DNA of 37,359 nt from an uncultured Porphyromonadaceae bacterium (lineage in GTDB: Bacteria > Bacteroidota > Bacteroidia > Bacteroidales > Muribaculaceae), in assembly GCA_937921035.1 (NCBI GenBank), contig CALEUL010000015.1, positions 1 through 37,359 on the forward strand, in the 5' to 3' direction. Numbering within the stretch: the stretch's first letter is position 1; each line of letters starts with the position of its first letter. A model generated the notes under the pieces. It did not search any database. It was not told the DNA's origin and was given only the letters and a program-made list of their open reading frames with translations. The translations under genes were made by a program, and so were the position numbers. This document shows positions 24,381-32,635 of the stretch, in pieces.

Positions 24381-24986
24381 CTATGCTGTTATCATCTTCA
24401 AGTCGTAGAACATGACACGACTTCTCAGAACATCGTCCGCTGATATTCCGAAAGCATCTTTTTCGCTCTGTTCCGACTTATAGAGAGGCTTAAATCCATT
24501 TTTAAGATAATAATGGATAGTCGGGTCAGTGTTGTAGGCATCCACAAGCATATAACGACAAGCCGCCTTATTATTCTCATCCACAAACCAGTATTTTAGG
24601 GCATTCATTAGCTGCGTGCCTATGTTCAATCCACGCCCCTGAAATGCCTTGTTGATACCAAGACGGCCAATCAGCACCGCAGGATAGCTCCGATGCCGTT
24701 TAGGCTGAGGAATTTTGCGCTGAAAAGCATTCCGGGACGGATTATCAAGTGCATAGGTCTTTATGCCGTCGTACGAGAGTGTGGCAATCGCCACAATCTC
24801 TCGCTGGTTATATCTATTTATCCAGCAATACGTTTTGCCAAGCAACTCTCCCTCGTAGAGAAACACATCATGACTGAAAAAATCGTCAAGGTCGTCATCA
24901 CCACAAGAAAAAGGGTCGCAGTAATCTGCGACCTCCTTGGTATAAGGCACCATAAAGGTGTTATCTACGAATATATATTCTGCCAT
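24381..24986 (-). CDS. GNAT-family acetyltransferase
   Basis: A 201-aa single-domain GNAT protein. The acetyl-CoA motif A region is VLIGRLGINKAFQGRGLNIG (Gln/Arg-x-x-Gly-x-Gly/Ala form), followed by the helix TQLMNALKYWFVDE and the motif B strand CRYMLVDAYNTDPTIHYYLK, NGF. The N-terminal YCDPFSCGDDDLDDFFSHDV also occurs in acetyltransferases of toxin-antitoxin type that modify aminoacyl-tRNA, which share a C-x-x-x-x-x-L-x-x-F pattern. It is 2 nt downstream of a 59-aa gene, a layout that fits a toxin with its partner. Without a recognised antitoxin fold this is a suggestion; acetylation of another substrate is equally open. Confidence 0.85.
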   Translation of the reverse strand: MAEYIFVDNTFMVPYTKEVADYCDPFSCGDDDLDDFFSHDVFLYEGELLGKTYCWINRYNQREIVAIATLSYDGIKTYALDNPSRNAFQRKIPQPKRHRSYPAVLIGRLGINKAFQGRGLNIGTQLMNALKYWFVDENNKAACRYMLVDAYNTDPTIHYYLKNGFKPLYKSEQSEKDAFGISADDVLRSRVMFYDLKMITA

Positions 24987-24988
24987 TG

Positions 24989-25168
24989 TCAGTCCTCGCG
25001 GGGAGGGAAGATTATATTCTTGGCACTGTCCAACATCGTGGAAAGCACCTTTCGCTGGGAGTCCGAGAGCTTTGGCGTGGGCAATTTACCATTACGGTCC
25101 GCTTCCTCGGTGAAGATTCTTGCATCTTCACCCCAAAGCTCGGGGGATGTTTTAATTGTCATTGCCAT
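24989..25168 (-). CDS. Small protein paired with the GNAT gene, antitoxin candidate
   Basis: A 59-residue ORF from ATG at 25168 to TGA at 24989-24991, reading MAMTIKTSPELWGEDARIFT and ending in NIIFPPRED. It is predicted to be helical in the middle (TPKLSDSQRKVLSTMLDSAK) with a flexible proline-rich tail. The stop lies 2 nt before the GNAT start, and a -7 element precedes it, so both are one transcription unit. I do not recognise a DNA-binding fold such as ribbon-helix-helix with certainty. The pairing is the main hint for an antitoxin role. Confidence 0.65.
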   Translation of the reverse strand: MAMTIKTSPELWGEDARIFTEEADRNGKLPTPKLSDSQRKVLSTMLDSAKNIIFPPRED

Positions 25169-25197
25169 CGTTTTATCTCTTTGTTTCTAATTCAGTA

Positions 25198-25205
25198 CAA
25201 AGATA
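25198..25205 (-). promoter_or_regulatory. -7 promoter element of the small-protein/GNAT operon
   Basis: TATCTTTG on the minus strand is a perfect consensus match 29 nt before the ATG at 25168. No TTTG is present at the standard -33 spacing. Confidence 0.65.
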
Positions 25206-25249
25206 CAACAAATTTCTCACAAAATCAGCTCAATAGACAAAAAAAATCT

Positions 25250-26317
25250 TTATCTATTCCGGGGCTTTTGCGAGGCTATCGAGGCATAAATTGCGTCCAG
25301 GTCGGCGGCGATCGCATCCGGATAGTACGCCTGCGCTCGCCGGGCAGCTTCGCGCCCCTCCCTCTCCACATTGGCGGGATTATCCAGATAGCGGCTGATG
25401 GCGGAGGCCATAGCGGCGGTGTCGCGAGGCGGCACAAGGGTGCCGCTCACGCCGTCGGCGATAAGTTCGGGTATACTGCCCACGCTGGTCGCTATCGACG
25501 GCAACGCGTAGGTTCCGGCCTCGAGGAGTACCACCGGCAGCCCCTCAAAGTGCGAGGGAAGTATCACGGCGTCGGCGCGACGCAGCTCTCGGTCCTTGTC
25601 AGCTCCATAGAGGGTGCCTACGTATTGCACCATTTCCGACAGATTATGATCTCGTATGTAGCTCTCGAGTTCTGCGGTGTCGCCGGGCCCTGCAAGTTTC
25701 AGATGCACGCGGCCGGCAAAGCGGTCGCGGTTCTCCTCAAGGGTTTTCAGCAGGTCGTAGATGCCTTTCTCGGCGCATATCTTGCCTATGAACAGCAAGT
25801 TAAGCCGACCCTGTTCGGGCGTGTGAGCCGACACGGGGCATTCGGGAGGAACAACCATGTTGTGAAGTATGTGCACGTCCGGGCACCCGAGGTCTTCCGA
25901 AAAATATTTTTTCCAAACCTCGCCCAGCACCACAACCGAGTCGCATTTGTGCAGAAAAGCCTTGATATCGGCCTTGTTATGGCTCTCCACGAAATCGCGG
26001 AAACCGCCCGCATGGCAGTGGAAGATGGTGCGGAACCCGAGAAAACGCGCCCATTCAAGAACTATGCGCTTGCGGTAGAACGATTTGCCCATTGCCGAAT
26101 GCGCATGCACGGCATTATAGCCCGCAAGACGGTAAAACGGCATAAGCGCTAAGGTTGCACCCAAAACAAATGCCCCGGCTAATGAACCGCGGCGGCTGTT
26201 GGTGGGCAGAAAATGGAAATCGGAAAGGGTCCGGCTATAGGATTTCAGAACAGACGAAATTCCCCCCGTGGCCTTCAGCGACGGACCGGTCATAAGTACG
26301 CGCAGTTTCTTTTCCAT
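25250..26317 (-). CDS. Glycosyltransferase family 4 (GT-B fold)
   Basis: A 355-aa cytoplasmic glycosyltransferase. The N-terminal Rossmann domain begins LRVLMTGPSLKATGGISSVL with the glycine-rich loop; the C-terminal domain has LLFIGKICAEKGIYDLLKTL and the nucleotide-sugar site VILPSHFEGLPVVLLEAGTY with the E-x7-E pattern of retaining GT4 enzymes, then VGSIPELIADGVSG. Members build polysaccharide or lipid-linked glycans; donor and acceptor are not determined. It stands alone rather than in a polysaccharide cluster, and its start is 90 bp from the divergent cdd gene. Confidence 0.9.
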   Translation of the reverse strand: MEKKLRVLMTGPSLKATGGISSVLKSYSRTLSDFHFLPTNSRRGSLAGAFVLGATLALMPFYRLAGYNAVHAHSAMGKSFYRKRIVLEWARFLGFRTIFHCHAGGFRDFVESHNKADIKAFLHKCDSVVVLGEVWKKYFSEDLGCPDVHILHNMVVPPECPVSAHTPEQGRLNLLFIGKICAEKGIYDLLKTLEENRDRFAGRVHLKLAGPGDTAELESYIRDHNLSEMVQYVGTLYGADKDRELRRADAVILPSHFEGLPVVLLEAGTYALPSIATSVGSIPELIADGVSGTLVPPRDTAAMASAISRYLDNPANVEREGREAARRAQAYYPDAIAADLDAIYASIASQKPRNR

Positions 26318-26380
26318 GACTTATTAACGCATATAAACACGTTAAATTGTGTAAAGAGACCGTATTTGGTATTTTTTCGC

Positions 26381-26389
26381 TAACTTTGC
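26381..26389 (+). promoter_or_regulatory. -7 promoter element of cdd
   Basis: TAACTTTGC is a perfect consensus match 19 nt before the cdd ATG. The TTTG at 26365-26368 is too close to serve as -33. Confidence 0.65.
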
Positions 26390-26407
26390 AAAAAGAAAGC
26401 ATCCGCT

Positions 26408-26881
26408 ATGAAAGATATCGAGTTAATTACCCGCCTGCAATCGGCGAGCTACTCCGAACTCTCGGACTCCGACCGCTCCCTTGTCGACGCGGCTCGTGCA
26501 ATGACGGCAAAATCATACGCCCCTTACAGCAACTTCCACGTCGGCGCTGCAATCCTGCTGGACAACGGCGAAATTGCCACTGGTGCTAACCAGGAAAACG
26601 CCGCATATCCTTCGGGCACTTGCGCCGAGCGTTCGGCTTGCTACTGGGCCGGCGCAAACTTCCCCCTGGCGAAGTTCGAGAAGATTGCCATCGCTGCCGT
26701 CGGAACCGACGGAAAGGAAGTGGCCGAACCTTGCGCACCCTGCGGTGCTTGCCGCCAGGCGTTGCTCGAATACGAGAAGCGTGCCGGACACCCGGTACAG
26801 CTACTCCTTGTCGGTAGCGATTATATTTATATCCTCCCGTCCGTGCAGTCTACTCTGCCTCTCGCTTTCAGTGAATTTTAA
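26408..26881 (+). CDS. cdd: Cytidine deaminase
   Basis: A 157-aa zinc enzyme of the tetrameric (short) class that deaminates cytidine and deoxycytidine in pyrimidine salvage. The active site is complete: Cys72-Ala-Glu74 in SGTCAERSA, Cys112 and Cys115 in PCGACRQ, and the substrate loop SNFHVGAA (41-48). The C-terminal LPLAFSEF aromatic end is usual. The N-terminal 25 residues form an extra helix compared with E. coli-type short enzymes. tyrS starts 26 nt later, so cotranscription is likely. Confidence 0.93.
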   Translation: MKDIELITRLQSASYSELSDSDRSLVDAARAMTAKSYAPYSNFHVGAAILLDNGEIATGANQENAAYPSGTCAERSACYWAGANFPLAKFEKIAIAAVGTDGKEVAEPCAPCGACRQALLEYEKRAGHPVQLLLVGSDYIYILPSVQSTLPLAFSEF

Positions 26882-26907
26882 TTTTAAACACATCAGTATA
26901 TACCCCT

Positions 26908-28206
26908 ATGGATTTTATTGAAGAACTTACATGGCGCGGCATGGTGCACAACGTGATGCCCGGCACTGCCGAGGAAATGCGCAAGGGCATGACCACCGGT
27001 TATCTCGGTATCGACCCCACCGCCGACAGCCTCCACATAGGCCACCTTGTGGGCGTCATGATGCTTAAGCATCTCCAGCGCTGCGGCCACAAACCGATCG
27101 CACTCGTAGGCGGCGCCACCGGAATGATTGGCGACCCCTCAATGAAGAGCCAGGAACGAAAGCTCCTCGACGAGGAAACTCTGCGCCACAACCAGGATGC
27201 TATAAAGAAACAGCTCGCTAAATTCCTCGACTTCGATTCCGACGCCCCCAACGCAGCCGTGCTCGTAAACAACTACGACTGGATGAAGAACTTCTCATTC
27301 CTCGAATTCATCCGCGACGTTGGCAAACTCATCACCGTGAACTACATGATGGCCAAGGACTCCGTCAAGAAGCGTCTGCAGGGCACCGAGACGGGACAGC
27401 AGGGAATGTCATTCACCGAATTCAGCTACCAGCTCGTCCAGGGATACGACTTCCTGCACCTGTATCAGGATATGGGATGCCGTCTGCAGATCGGCGGTTC
27501 CGACCAGTGGGGAAACATCACCACCGGAACAGAACTTATCCGGCGCACACTCGGCGGAGAGGCTTTCGCACTCACCTGCCCTCTCATCACAAAAGCCGAC
27601 GGTACCAAATTCGGCAAGACCGAGAGCGGTAACGTCTGGCTCGACCCCAAGCGCACTTCTCCCTACAAATTCTACCAGTTCTGGCTCAACGTGGCCGACG
27701 ACGACGCCGAGCGCTACATAAAAATCTTCACCACACTCTCGAAAGAGGAAATCGACGCCCTGATTGAAGAACACCGCGCCGATCCCGGACGCCGCGTGCT
27801 CCAGCGCCGCCTCGCTCAGGAGCTTACCACTATGGTACACAGCGCCGACGATCTAAAGGCCGCCGAGGAAGCTTCCCAGATTCTGTTCAGCAACAAGGCT
27901 GCCGAAACGCTCCACAACATCGACGAGGCTACTCTGCTCGACGTTTTCGAAGGCGTGCCCCAGTTCGAGGTGAGCCGTGCCGACATCGAGGCCGGTATCC
28001 GTCTGGCTGACCTGCTTGTTGAAAAGGCTCCGGTATTCCCGTCCAAGGCCGAAATGCGCAAACTCGTCCAGCAGGGTGGATTCTCTGTCAACAAAGAGAA
28101 AATATCCGATCCTATGGCCGTAGCAACCACAGATATGCTCCTGAACGACAAATACATTATCGTCCAGCGTGGCAAAAAACAGTACTACCTCCTCATCGTA
28201 CGCTGA
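26908..28206 (+). CDS. tyrS: Tyrosyl-tRNA synthetase
   Basis: A 432-aa class I synthetase that charges tRNA-Tyr. The HIGH motif is at 43-46 (SLHIGHLVG) and the KMSKS-like loop is KFGKT at 234-238, the form seen in bacterial TyrRS. Tyrosine-binding residues are in GYDFLHLYQDMGCRLQIGGS and the S4-like domain lies at the C-terminus (MRKLVQQGGFSVNKEKI, then KYIIVQRGKKQYYLL). A DUF2007 gene starts one base after its stop codon, so translation is coupled. Confidence 0.97.
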   Translation: MDFIEELTWRGMVHNVMPGTAEEMRKGMTTGYLGIDPTADSLHIGHLVGVMMLKHLQRCGHKPIALVGGATGMIGDPSMKSQERKLLDEETLRHNQDAIKKQLAKFLDFDSDAPNAAVLVNNYDWMKNFSFLEFIRDVGKLITVNYMMAKDSVKKRLQGTETGQQGMSFTEFSYQLVQGYDFLHLYQDMGCRLQIGGSDQWGNITTGTELIRRTLGGEAFALTCPLITKADGTKFGKTESGNVWLDPKRTSPYKFYQFWLNVADDDAERYIKIFTTLSKEEIDALIEEHRADPGRRVLQRRLAQELTTMVHSADDLKAAEEASQILFSNKAAETLHNIDEATLLDVFEGVPQFEVSRADIEAGIRLADLLVEKAPVFPSKAEMRKLVQQGGFSVNKEKISDPMAVATTDMLLNDKYIIVQRGKKQYYLLIVR

Positions 28207-28207
28207 T

Positions 28208-28426
28208 ATGGCAAACGATTTTGTTACCGCGGCCGAGTTCTCTAACGAACAGGAGGCTTCTATCGCCGCTGGAATGCTGAAAAACAACGGCGTCGATGCT
28301 GTTGTGGACGGAAGCTATATCTCAACGCTTTATGGGGCCGGAAGCACTTGGGCGCCTGTCCGCCTCCTTGTGCCGTCCGACAAGCTGGCAGATGCTATCG
28401 CGCTCCTCAAAAATCACCTGGACTGA
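28208..28426 (+). CDS. DUF2007 small protein
   Basis: A 72-aa protein starting at ATG 28208 (MANDFVTAAEFSNEQEASIA). The open frame extends upstream inside tyrS, but the ATG one base after the tyrS stop is the natural start. It has the DUF2007 ferredoxin-like pattern: a first strand with AAEF-x-x-x-x-EA, a helix AAGMLKNNG, VDAVV, and a C-terminal LLVPSDKLADAIALLKNHLD. Such domains are thought to be signal-transducing or PII-like, with no known ligand here. It is translationally coupled to tyrS and followed by a hairpin before lepB. Confidence 0.88.
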   Translation: MANDFVTAAEFSNEQEASIAAGMLKNNGVDAVVDGSYISTLYGAGSTWAPVRLLVPSDKLADAIALLKNHLD

Positions 28427-28435
28427 CCGGAAAAC

Positions 28436-28472
28436 GCTGTTGCTGACGGGCTTTACGCACTTCAGCAACAGC
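28436..28472 (+). terminator. 11-bp hairpin before lepB
   Basis: GCTGTTGCTGA (28436-28446) and TCAGCAACAGC (28462-28472) are exact reverse complements around a 15-nt loop. A T run (TTTTTT) follows only about 10 nt later, so termination would be partial. It separates the tyrS/DUF2007 message from lepB. Confidence 0.55.
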
Positions 28473-28492
28473 ATCATTTAATATTTTTTACT

Positions 28493-29986
28493 ATGGCAGA
28501 AAACGACATTGCCGAAACTAAAAAGAGTTTCTCTCAAGATTTTATACATAGAATAAAAGCCACAAAGAAAACACGGTGGATCCGTTTCGGAATCGTGCTT
28601 GCCCTCTTTTTGGCATGGTGCGTGTGGATGCGCACTTGGTGGCTCGCGCTGTTCGCTTTCCTGCTGTTCGACATCTATATTACCGGATACATTCCTTTCA
28701 CTTGGTGGAAAAAAAGCAGGAACAAGACCGTACGTACGGTCATGAGCTGGGTAGACGCCATCGTTTATGCCCTGATTCTTGTGTTCTTCATATTCCCCTT
28801 TGTGGGACAGAACTACCAGATTCCGTCAAGCTCGCTTGAAAAAACACTCCTCACCGGCGACTATCTCTGGGTCAACAAATTCGTCTATGGCCCGCGCGTG
28901 CCTATGACTCCCGTGCATTTCCCTCTCGTTCACAACAACTTTATGGGTGTAAAGAGCTATCTCGACTCGCCTTCCGTTCCATACCGCCGCCTGGCAGGAC
29001 TGCGTAATGTGGAAGAAGGCGACATCGTGGTGTTCAACTTCCCGGCTGGCGATACCGTGGCAACAAATTTCGAAGAATCTCCGCGATACTACGAGACTCT
29101 CGTCCGCGAATATGGCCGCGACGCTATAAAGGCTAACAAGGATGTGTTCGGCGATGTTATATACCGCCCTGTCGACCGACGCACCCACTTCGTGAAACGC
29201 GCCGTCGGGCTCCCTGGTCAGCGGTTGCGCATTGTCAACGATACCCTGTACATCGACGGCGTTGCTCGCGAATTCCCGGAAAACGTTCAGTTCAACTACA
29301 TATTCACTTCACCGGCACCTCTCACCGCGGAACGTCTGCGTCAGCTCGGTATCACCGAAAGCGACGTTTCTGAATACGCTCCCGGAACACAGTCCCACGC
29401 AAATCTGCTTTCGTTCTTCCCCGCTGCATCGCCTTCATCGTCGGTATACGTGGCTCCTCTGACATCCGCAATGATCGACGAGATGAAAGCCGCCGGCGAA
29501 ATCACCGGCATTCTAAAGTTCCGCGAGGTGCTCAAGTATTTCACCGACGGAAACGCTAACGCCGAAATCTTCCCCTTCGGAAGCGACGCCGACTGGACGC
29601 TTGCCGACTACGGTGGTAAGGACGGACTCTACATCCCGCGAAAAGGCTCTACTATTACCCTGAATCCGTACAGCTGGAAAATATACAACCGCGTCATTCG
29701 CAACTACGAAGGACACGCCGACGCTTATCTGGACCAGAACTCCGGTAAGGTGATTATCGACGGAAAGCCCGCCGACTACTACACCTTCGCGATGGACTAC
29801 TACTTTATGATGGGCGATAACCGCGACCTCTCTCAGGACTCCCGTTTCTGGGGATTCGTTCCCGAAGATCATATTGTGGGCACTCCTATGATTGTGCTGA
29901 TATCTTTCGACCGCGACCGCGGTCTATTCGACGGCAAGATACGCTTCAACCGCATCCTGCGCGATGCCAATCCCGACAAAAAGTGA
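28493..29986 (+). CDS. lepB: Signal peptidase I, long Bacteroidetes form
   Basis: A 497-aa membrane protease that removes signal peptides from exported proteins. Transmembrane helices lie at about residues 30-50, 52-66 and 85-105. The catalytic serine is Ser114 in IPSSSLEKTL, the general base Lys235 in FVKRAVGLPG, and the conserved box D/E is MMGDNRDLSQDSRFWGFVPE. Bacteroidetes enzymes are longer than the E. coli protein because of insertions between these boxes; here one spans about 250-440. Its stop overlaps the GTG start of the next gene by four bases, so the two are translationally coupled. Confidence 0.93.
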   Translation: MAENDIAETKKSFSQDFIHRIKATKKTRWIRFGIVLALFLAWCVWMRTWWLALFAFLLFDIYITGYIPFTWWKKSRNKTVRTVMSWVDAIVYALILVFFIFPFVGQNYQIPSSSLEKTLLTGDYLWVNKFVYGPRVPMTPVHFPLVHNNFMGVKSYLDSPSVPYRRLAGLRNVEEGDIVVFNFPAGDTVATNFEESPRYYETLVREYGRDAIKANKDVFGDVIYRPVDRRTHFVKRAVGLPGQRLRIVNDTLYIDGVAREFPENVQFNYIFTSPAPLTAERLRQLGITESDVSEYAPGTQSHANLLSFFPAASPSSSVYVAPLTSAMIDEMKAAGEITGILKFREVLKYFTDGNANAEIFPFGSDADWTLADYGGKDGLYIPRKGSTITLNPYSWKIYNRVIRNYEGHADAYLDQNSGKVIIDGKPADYYTFAMDYYFMMGDNRDLSQDSRFWGFVPEDHIVGTPMIVLISFDRDRGLFDGKIRFNRILRDANPDKK

Positions 29987-30573
29987 GCGGTGCTCCCTTG
30001 GCTGTGCTGCCCCCGCGTCTGTTCGCGGCTGCGGAGTACTACGACCTCATGTCGCGATATCAGGCCGTGTACATCGACTATGGCATGCGATATAACAAAC
30101 GCGACAAGGCCGTACACCGCTACGACATTGCCGACACTCGCGGACGTCTGGCGCTTACGGTGCCTGTAAGTCGCCCCGAAGGCTTCTCTTCGGGATGCCT
30201 TACGTGGGCCGACGTTACTGTCTCGGCTCATGGCAGATGGTGGGAGGTACAGCCGGTGGCCCTCGAATCAGCCTATGGCGGTACACCTTTCTTCGAATAT
30301 TACATCGACCGCCTGATGTCCCTATTTGCCCCGCGTACGCCCGGAAGCGACGAAACGATAACTTCCTTGTGCCGTCGCGCCGACGCAGCCATACGCGCGA
30401 TTCTGGGCCTTAAAACTTATATTCTCGCCGAACTCCCCGCCGGTGTCCCCTTCGATGATTACCGTAATGCCCCTATGCCAGCTTCCGCACCCTACAGGCA
30501 GCTGCGGCAGTCCGAACTTGGATTCATTCCGGGGCTGTCGGTACTCGACCGCATTTTCAACACGGGCCGCTGA
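29983..30573 (+). CDS. WbqC-like family protein
   Basis: A 196-aa protein with a GTG start inside the GTGA overlap with lepB. It matches the WbqC-like family: an N-terminal LPPRLFAAAEYYDLMSRYQA, then YIDYGMRYNKRDKAVHRYDI, LTVPVSRPEGFSSG and WEVQPVALESAYGGTPFFEY. WbqC was noted as a gene in an O-antigen cluster, but members are widespread outside such clusters and the activity is not established. Coupling to lepB is a common arrangement in Bacteroidales, from memory of such operons rather than from this sequence. Confidence 0.85.
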   Translation: MSGAPLAVLPPRLFAAAEYYDLMSRYQAVYIDYGMRYNKRDKAVHRYDIADTRGRLALTVPVSRPEGFSSGCLTWADVTVSAHGRWWEVQPVALESAYGGTPFFEYYIDRLMSLFAPRTPGSDETITSLCRRADAAIRAILGLKTYILAELPAGVPFDDYRNAPMPASAPYRQLRQSELGFIPGLSVLDRIFNTGR

Positions 30574-30595
30574 CGACTCCGAAAAAACATAAGCG

Positions 30596-31363
30596 ATGCA
30601 GAACAAAACTATCTTCATTACCGGCGGCGCCACTGGTATTGGTGCCGCTACAGTCCGCAAATTCATTGCCGAAGGATGGAACGTTGGATTCATGGACTTC
30701 AACAGCGCCGCAAGCGAGCGCCTTGCAGAAGAAATCGGCGTGTCCGACCGCCTGCTGTTCTCCGCCGGCGACACGCGACGCCGCGAGCACATCCATGCCG
30801 CCGTACAGGCAACGGTAGAACGTTTCGGCGCGTTGGATTCTGTCTTTGCTAACGCCGGAATTCACCGTCGCAACACTATTCTGGACATTTCCGACGATGA
30901 ACTCAAACAGGTTATCGACACAAACATATACGGCACCGTAAACACCCTCCGCGAGGCCGTACCCCACATAATCCGCGCCGGCGGCGGCTCCGTGGTAATC
31001 AACGCCTCCGACCAGTGGTTTGTAGGCAAGGCCCACAGCTTCGCATACGGCCTTACCAAAGGTGCGCTGGGACAGATTACGCGCAGCCTGTCCATTGACC
31101 TCGGCCCCTACAACATCCGCGTGAACGCCGTTTGTCCCGGCACGATACACACGCCCCTTGTCGACGCCCTTTTCGAGAAATTCTCCAAGACCGACGGCAA
31201 AACAATCGAGGAATACTGGCAGGAGGAGAACGCCCTCTACGCCCGCGGGCGCGTGGGCGAGCCTGAGGAAGTGGCCGAGATGGTGTTCTTCCTCGCCGGC
31301 GACAAGGCATCGTTCTGCACCGGCGGCCATTACCTTGTGGACGGCGGCCTGGTGGCACAATAG
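30596..31363 (+). CDS. Short-chain dehydrogenase/reductase
   Basis: A 255-aa classical SDR that oxidises or reduces a hydroxyl/carbonyl group with NAD(P). The cofactor motif is TGGATGIG (9-16), the NAG motif ANAG (85-88), and the catalytic tetrad Asn110, Ser138, Tyr151 and Lys155 (YGLTK). The C-terminal GHYLVDGGLVAQ is typical. Asp34 at the end of strand 2 (FMDFN) favours NAD over NADP. The substrate is not determined. It starts 22 nt after the WbqC-like gene and may be the last gene of the lepB operon or overlap it. Confidence 0.92.
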   Translation: MQNKTIFITGGATGIGAATVRKFIAEGWNVGFMDFNSAASERLAEEIGVSDRLLFSAGDTRRREHIHAAVQATVERFGALDSVFANAGIHRRNTILDISDDELKQVIDTNIYGTVNTLREAVPHIIRAGGGSVVINASDQWFVGKAHSFAYGLTKGALGQITRSLSIDLGPYNIRVNAVCPGTIHTPLVDALFEKFSKTDGKTIEEYWQEENALYARGRVGEPEEVAEMVFFLAGDKASFCTGGHYLVDGGLVAQ

Positions 31364-31398
31364 ACAATTCGCACTCTGACACTAAAACATAACCAATC

Positions 31399-32469
31399 AT
31401 GAAAAAATTCATCGCCACCCTCGCTGCCGCCGCCGTCGGCCTCTGCGCCTTCGCCCAGGACCGCGCCGACCGCCAACAGCTCGACAATCCCGAATCGTTC
31501 AGCATGATATTGCTCGGCGACCCCCAGGGATACATCAAATACGACATCAACCAGCCGCTGTTCGAGCTACAGACCGCATGGATTGCCGACAACATCGACA
31601 ACCTGAACATCAAGGCCGTGCTCTGCACCGGCGACCTCGTGGAACAGAACGACAACCTTGTGCGCAACCGCAACATGCTCAACCAGACCTCCCGCGAGAT
31701 GTGGCAGGAGGTGTCGCGCGCCTTCGGCCGCCTGGACAACAAAGTGCCCTACATCATCTCCACCGGCAACCACGAGTACGGCTACCGCGCCTCCGAGAAC
31801 GGCAACACCCACTTCCCTGAATATTTCCCCATCGAGCGCAACAAGGCGTGGTACGACTGCGCCGTGGCCGTCTATCCCAACCGCAGCGGCGTGGAGTCGC
31901 TCGAGAATGCCGCATTCGAGTTCGAGGCGCCGGCATGGGGAAAGATATTGGTGGTGTGCAACGAGTTCGCCCCGCGCGACGAGGTGCTTGCATGGACGGC
32001 ATCGCTGATAGACAGCGACCGCTACAAGGGCCACAAGGTGATATACCTCACCCACTCGCTGCTTGAGGAGCGCACCGCAAACTACACCGACAACGAGCCC
32101 TACGCCATCAGCCCGCGCAACTGGGGCAAGCAGGTGTGGGAGAAGCTGTTGAAATCCTCCAAAAACATAGTGTTGGCTATCAGCGGCCACATGGGACGCC
32201 TCGGCGACTTCGAGGACTCCGTGGCCTATCGCGTGGACGACAACGCTGCCGGCAAGGACCTGCATCAGATGATGTTCAATGTTCAGGTCCTCGGAGGTGG
32301 ATGGGAGGGAAACGGAGGCGACGGCTGGCTCCGTATTCTCGAATTCAAACCGGACGGAAAGACAATATCCGTAAAAACATATTCGCCTCTTTTCGGTATC
32401 TCAAGCGCTACAAAACACCTGGCACACCGGACCGGTGCTTGCGACCGCTTCGACATCGTTGTGGAATAG
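31399..32469 (+). CDS. Secreted calcineurin-like metallophosphoesterase
   Basis: A 356-aa exported protein with a signal peptide ending near residue 19 (MKKFIATLAAAAVGLCAFAQ). The metallophosphatase motifs are present: Asp41-Pro-Gln43 (the usual D-x-H has Gln in third place), GD-L at 78-80 (CTGDLVEQND), GNHE at 123-126 and later YLTHSLLEE and ISGHMGR. The Gln replacement is seen in some members and may change the metal site. The first 900 bases are clearly GC-richer at third codon positions than the last 130, as though composed of two parts. The substrate is not known. Confidence 0.85.
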   Translation: MKKFIATLAAAAVGLCAFAQDRADRQQLDNPESFSMILLGDPQGYIKYDINQPLFELQTAWIADNIDNLNIKAVLCTGDLVEQNDNLVRNRNMLNQTSREMWQEVSRAFGRLDNKVPYIISTGNHEYGYRASENGNTHFPEYFPIERNKAWYDCAVAVYPNRSGVESLENAAFEFEAPAWGKILVVCNEFAPRDEVLAWTASLIDSDRYKGHKVIYLTHSLLEERTANYTDNEPYAISPRNWGKQVWEKLLKSSKNIVLAISGHMGRLGDFEDSVAYRVDDNAAGKDLHQMMFNVQVLGGGWEGNGGDGWLRILEFKPDGKTISVKTYSPLFGISSATKHLAHRTGACDRFDIVVE

Positions 32470-32490
32470 GAACATAGGATATTATTAACA

Positions 32491-32526
32491 CGCATGGCCA
32501 CTGTCAGTCAAGACAGTGGCCATGCG
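32491..32526. terminator. Perfect 15-bp hairpin between convergent genes
   Basis: CGCATGGCCACTGTC (32491-32505) and GACAGTGGCCATGCG (32512-32526) are exact reverse complements around a 6-nt loop. It lies 21 nt after the metallophosphatase stop, in the gap to the minus-strand operon. No T tract follows on either strand, so a terminator role is only likely, not shown. Confidence 0.55.
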
Positions 32527-32635
32527 GCTATGTAACCGGAGAGAACAATGGTTATAATGGCAGTAAAGGCTTCAGATAAGCTCGGGTATATTAAGAGACT
32601 TTAGGTTATAATGTCGTAGAGACTACAGGACCGGG

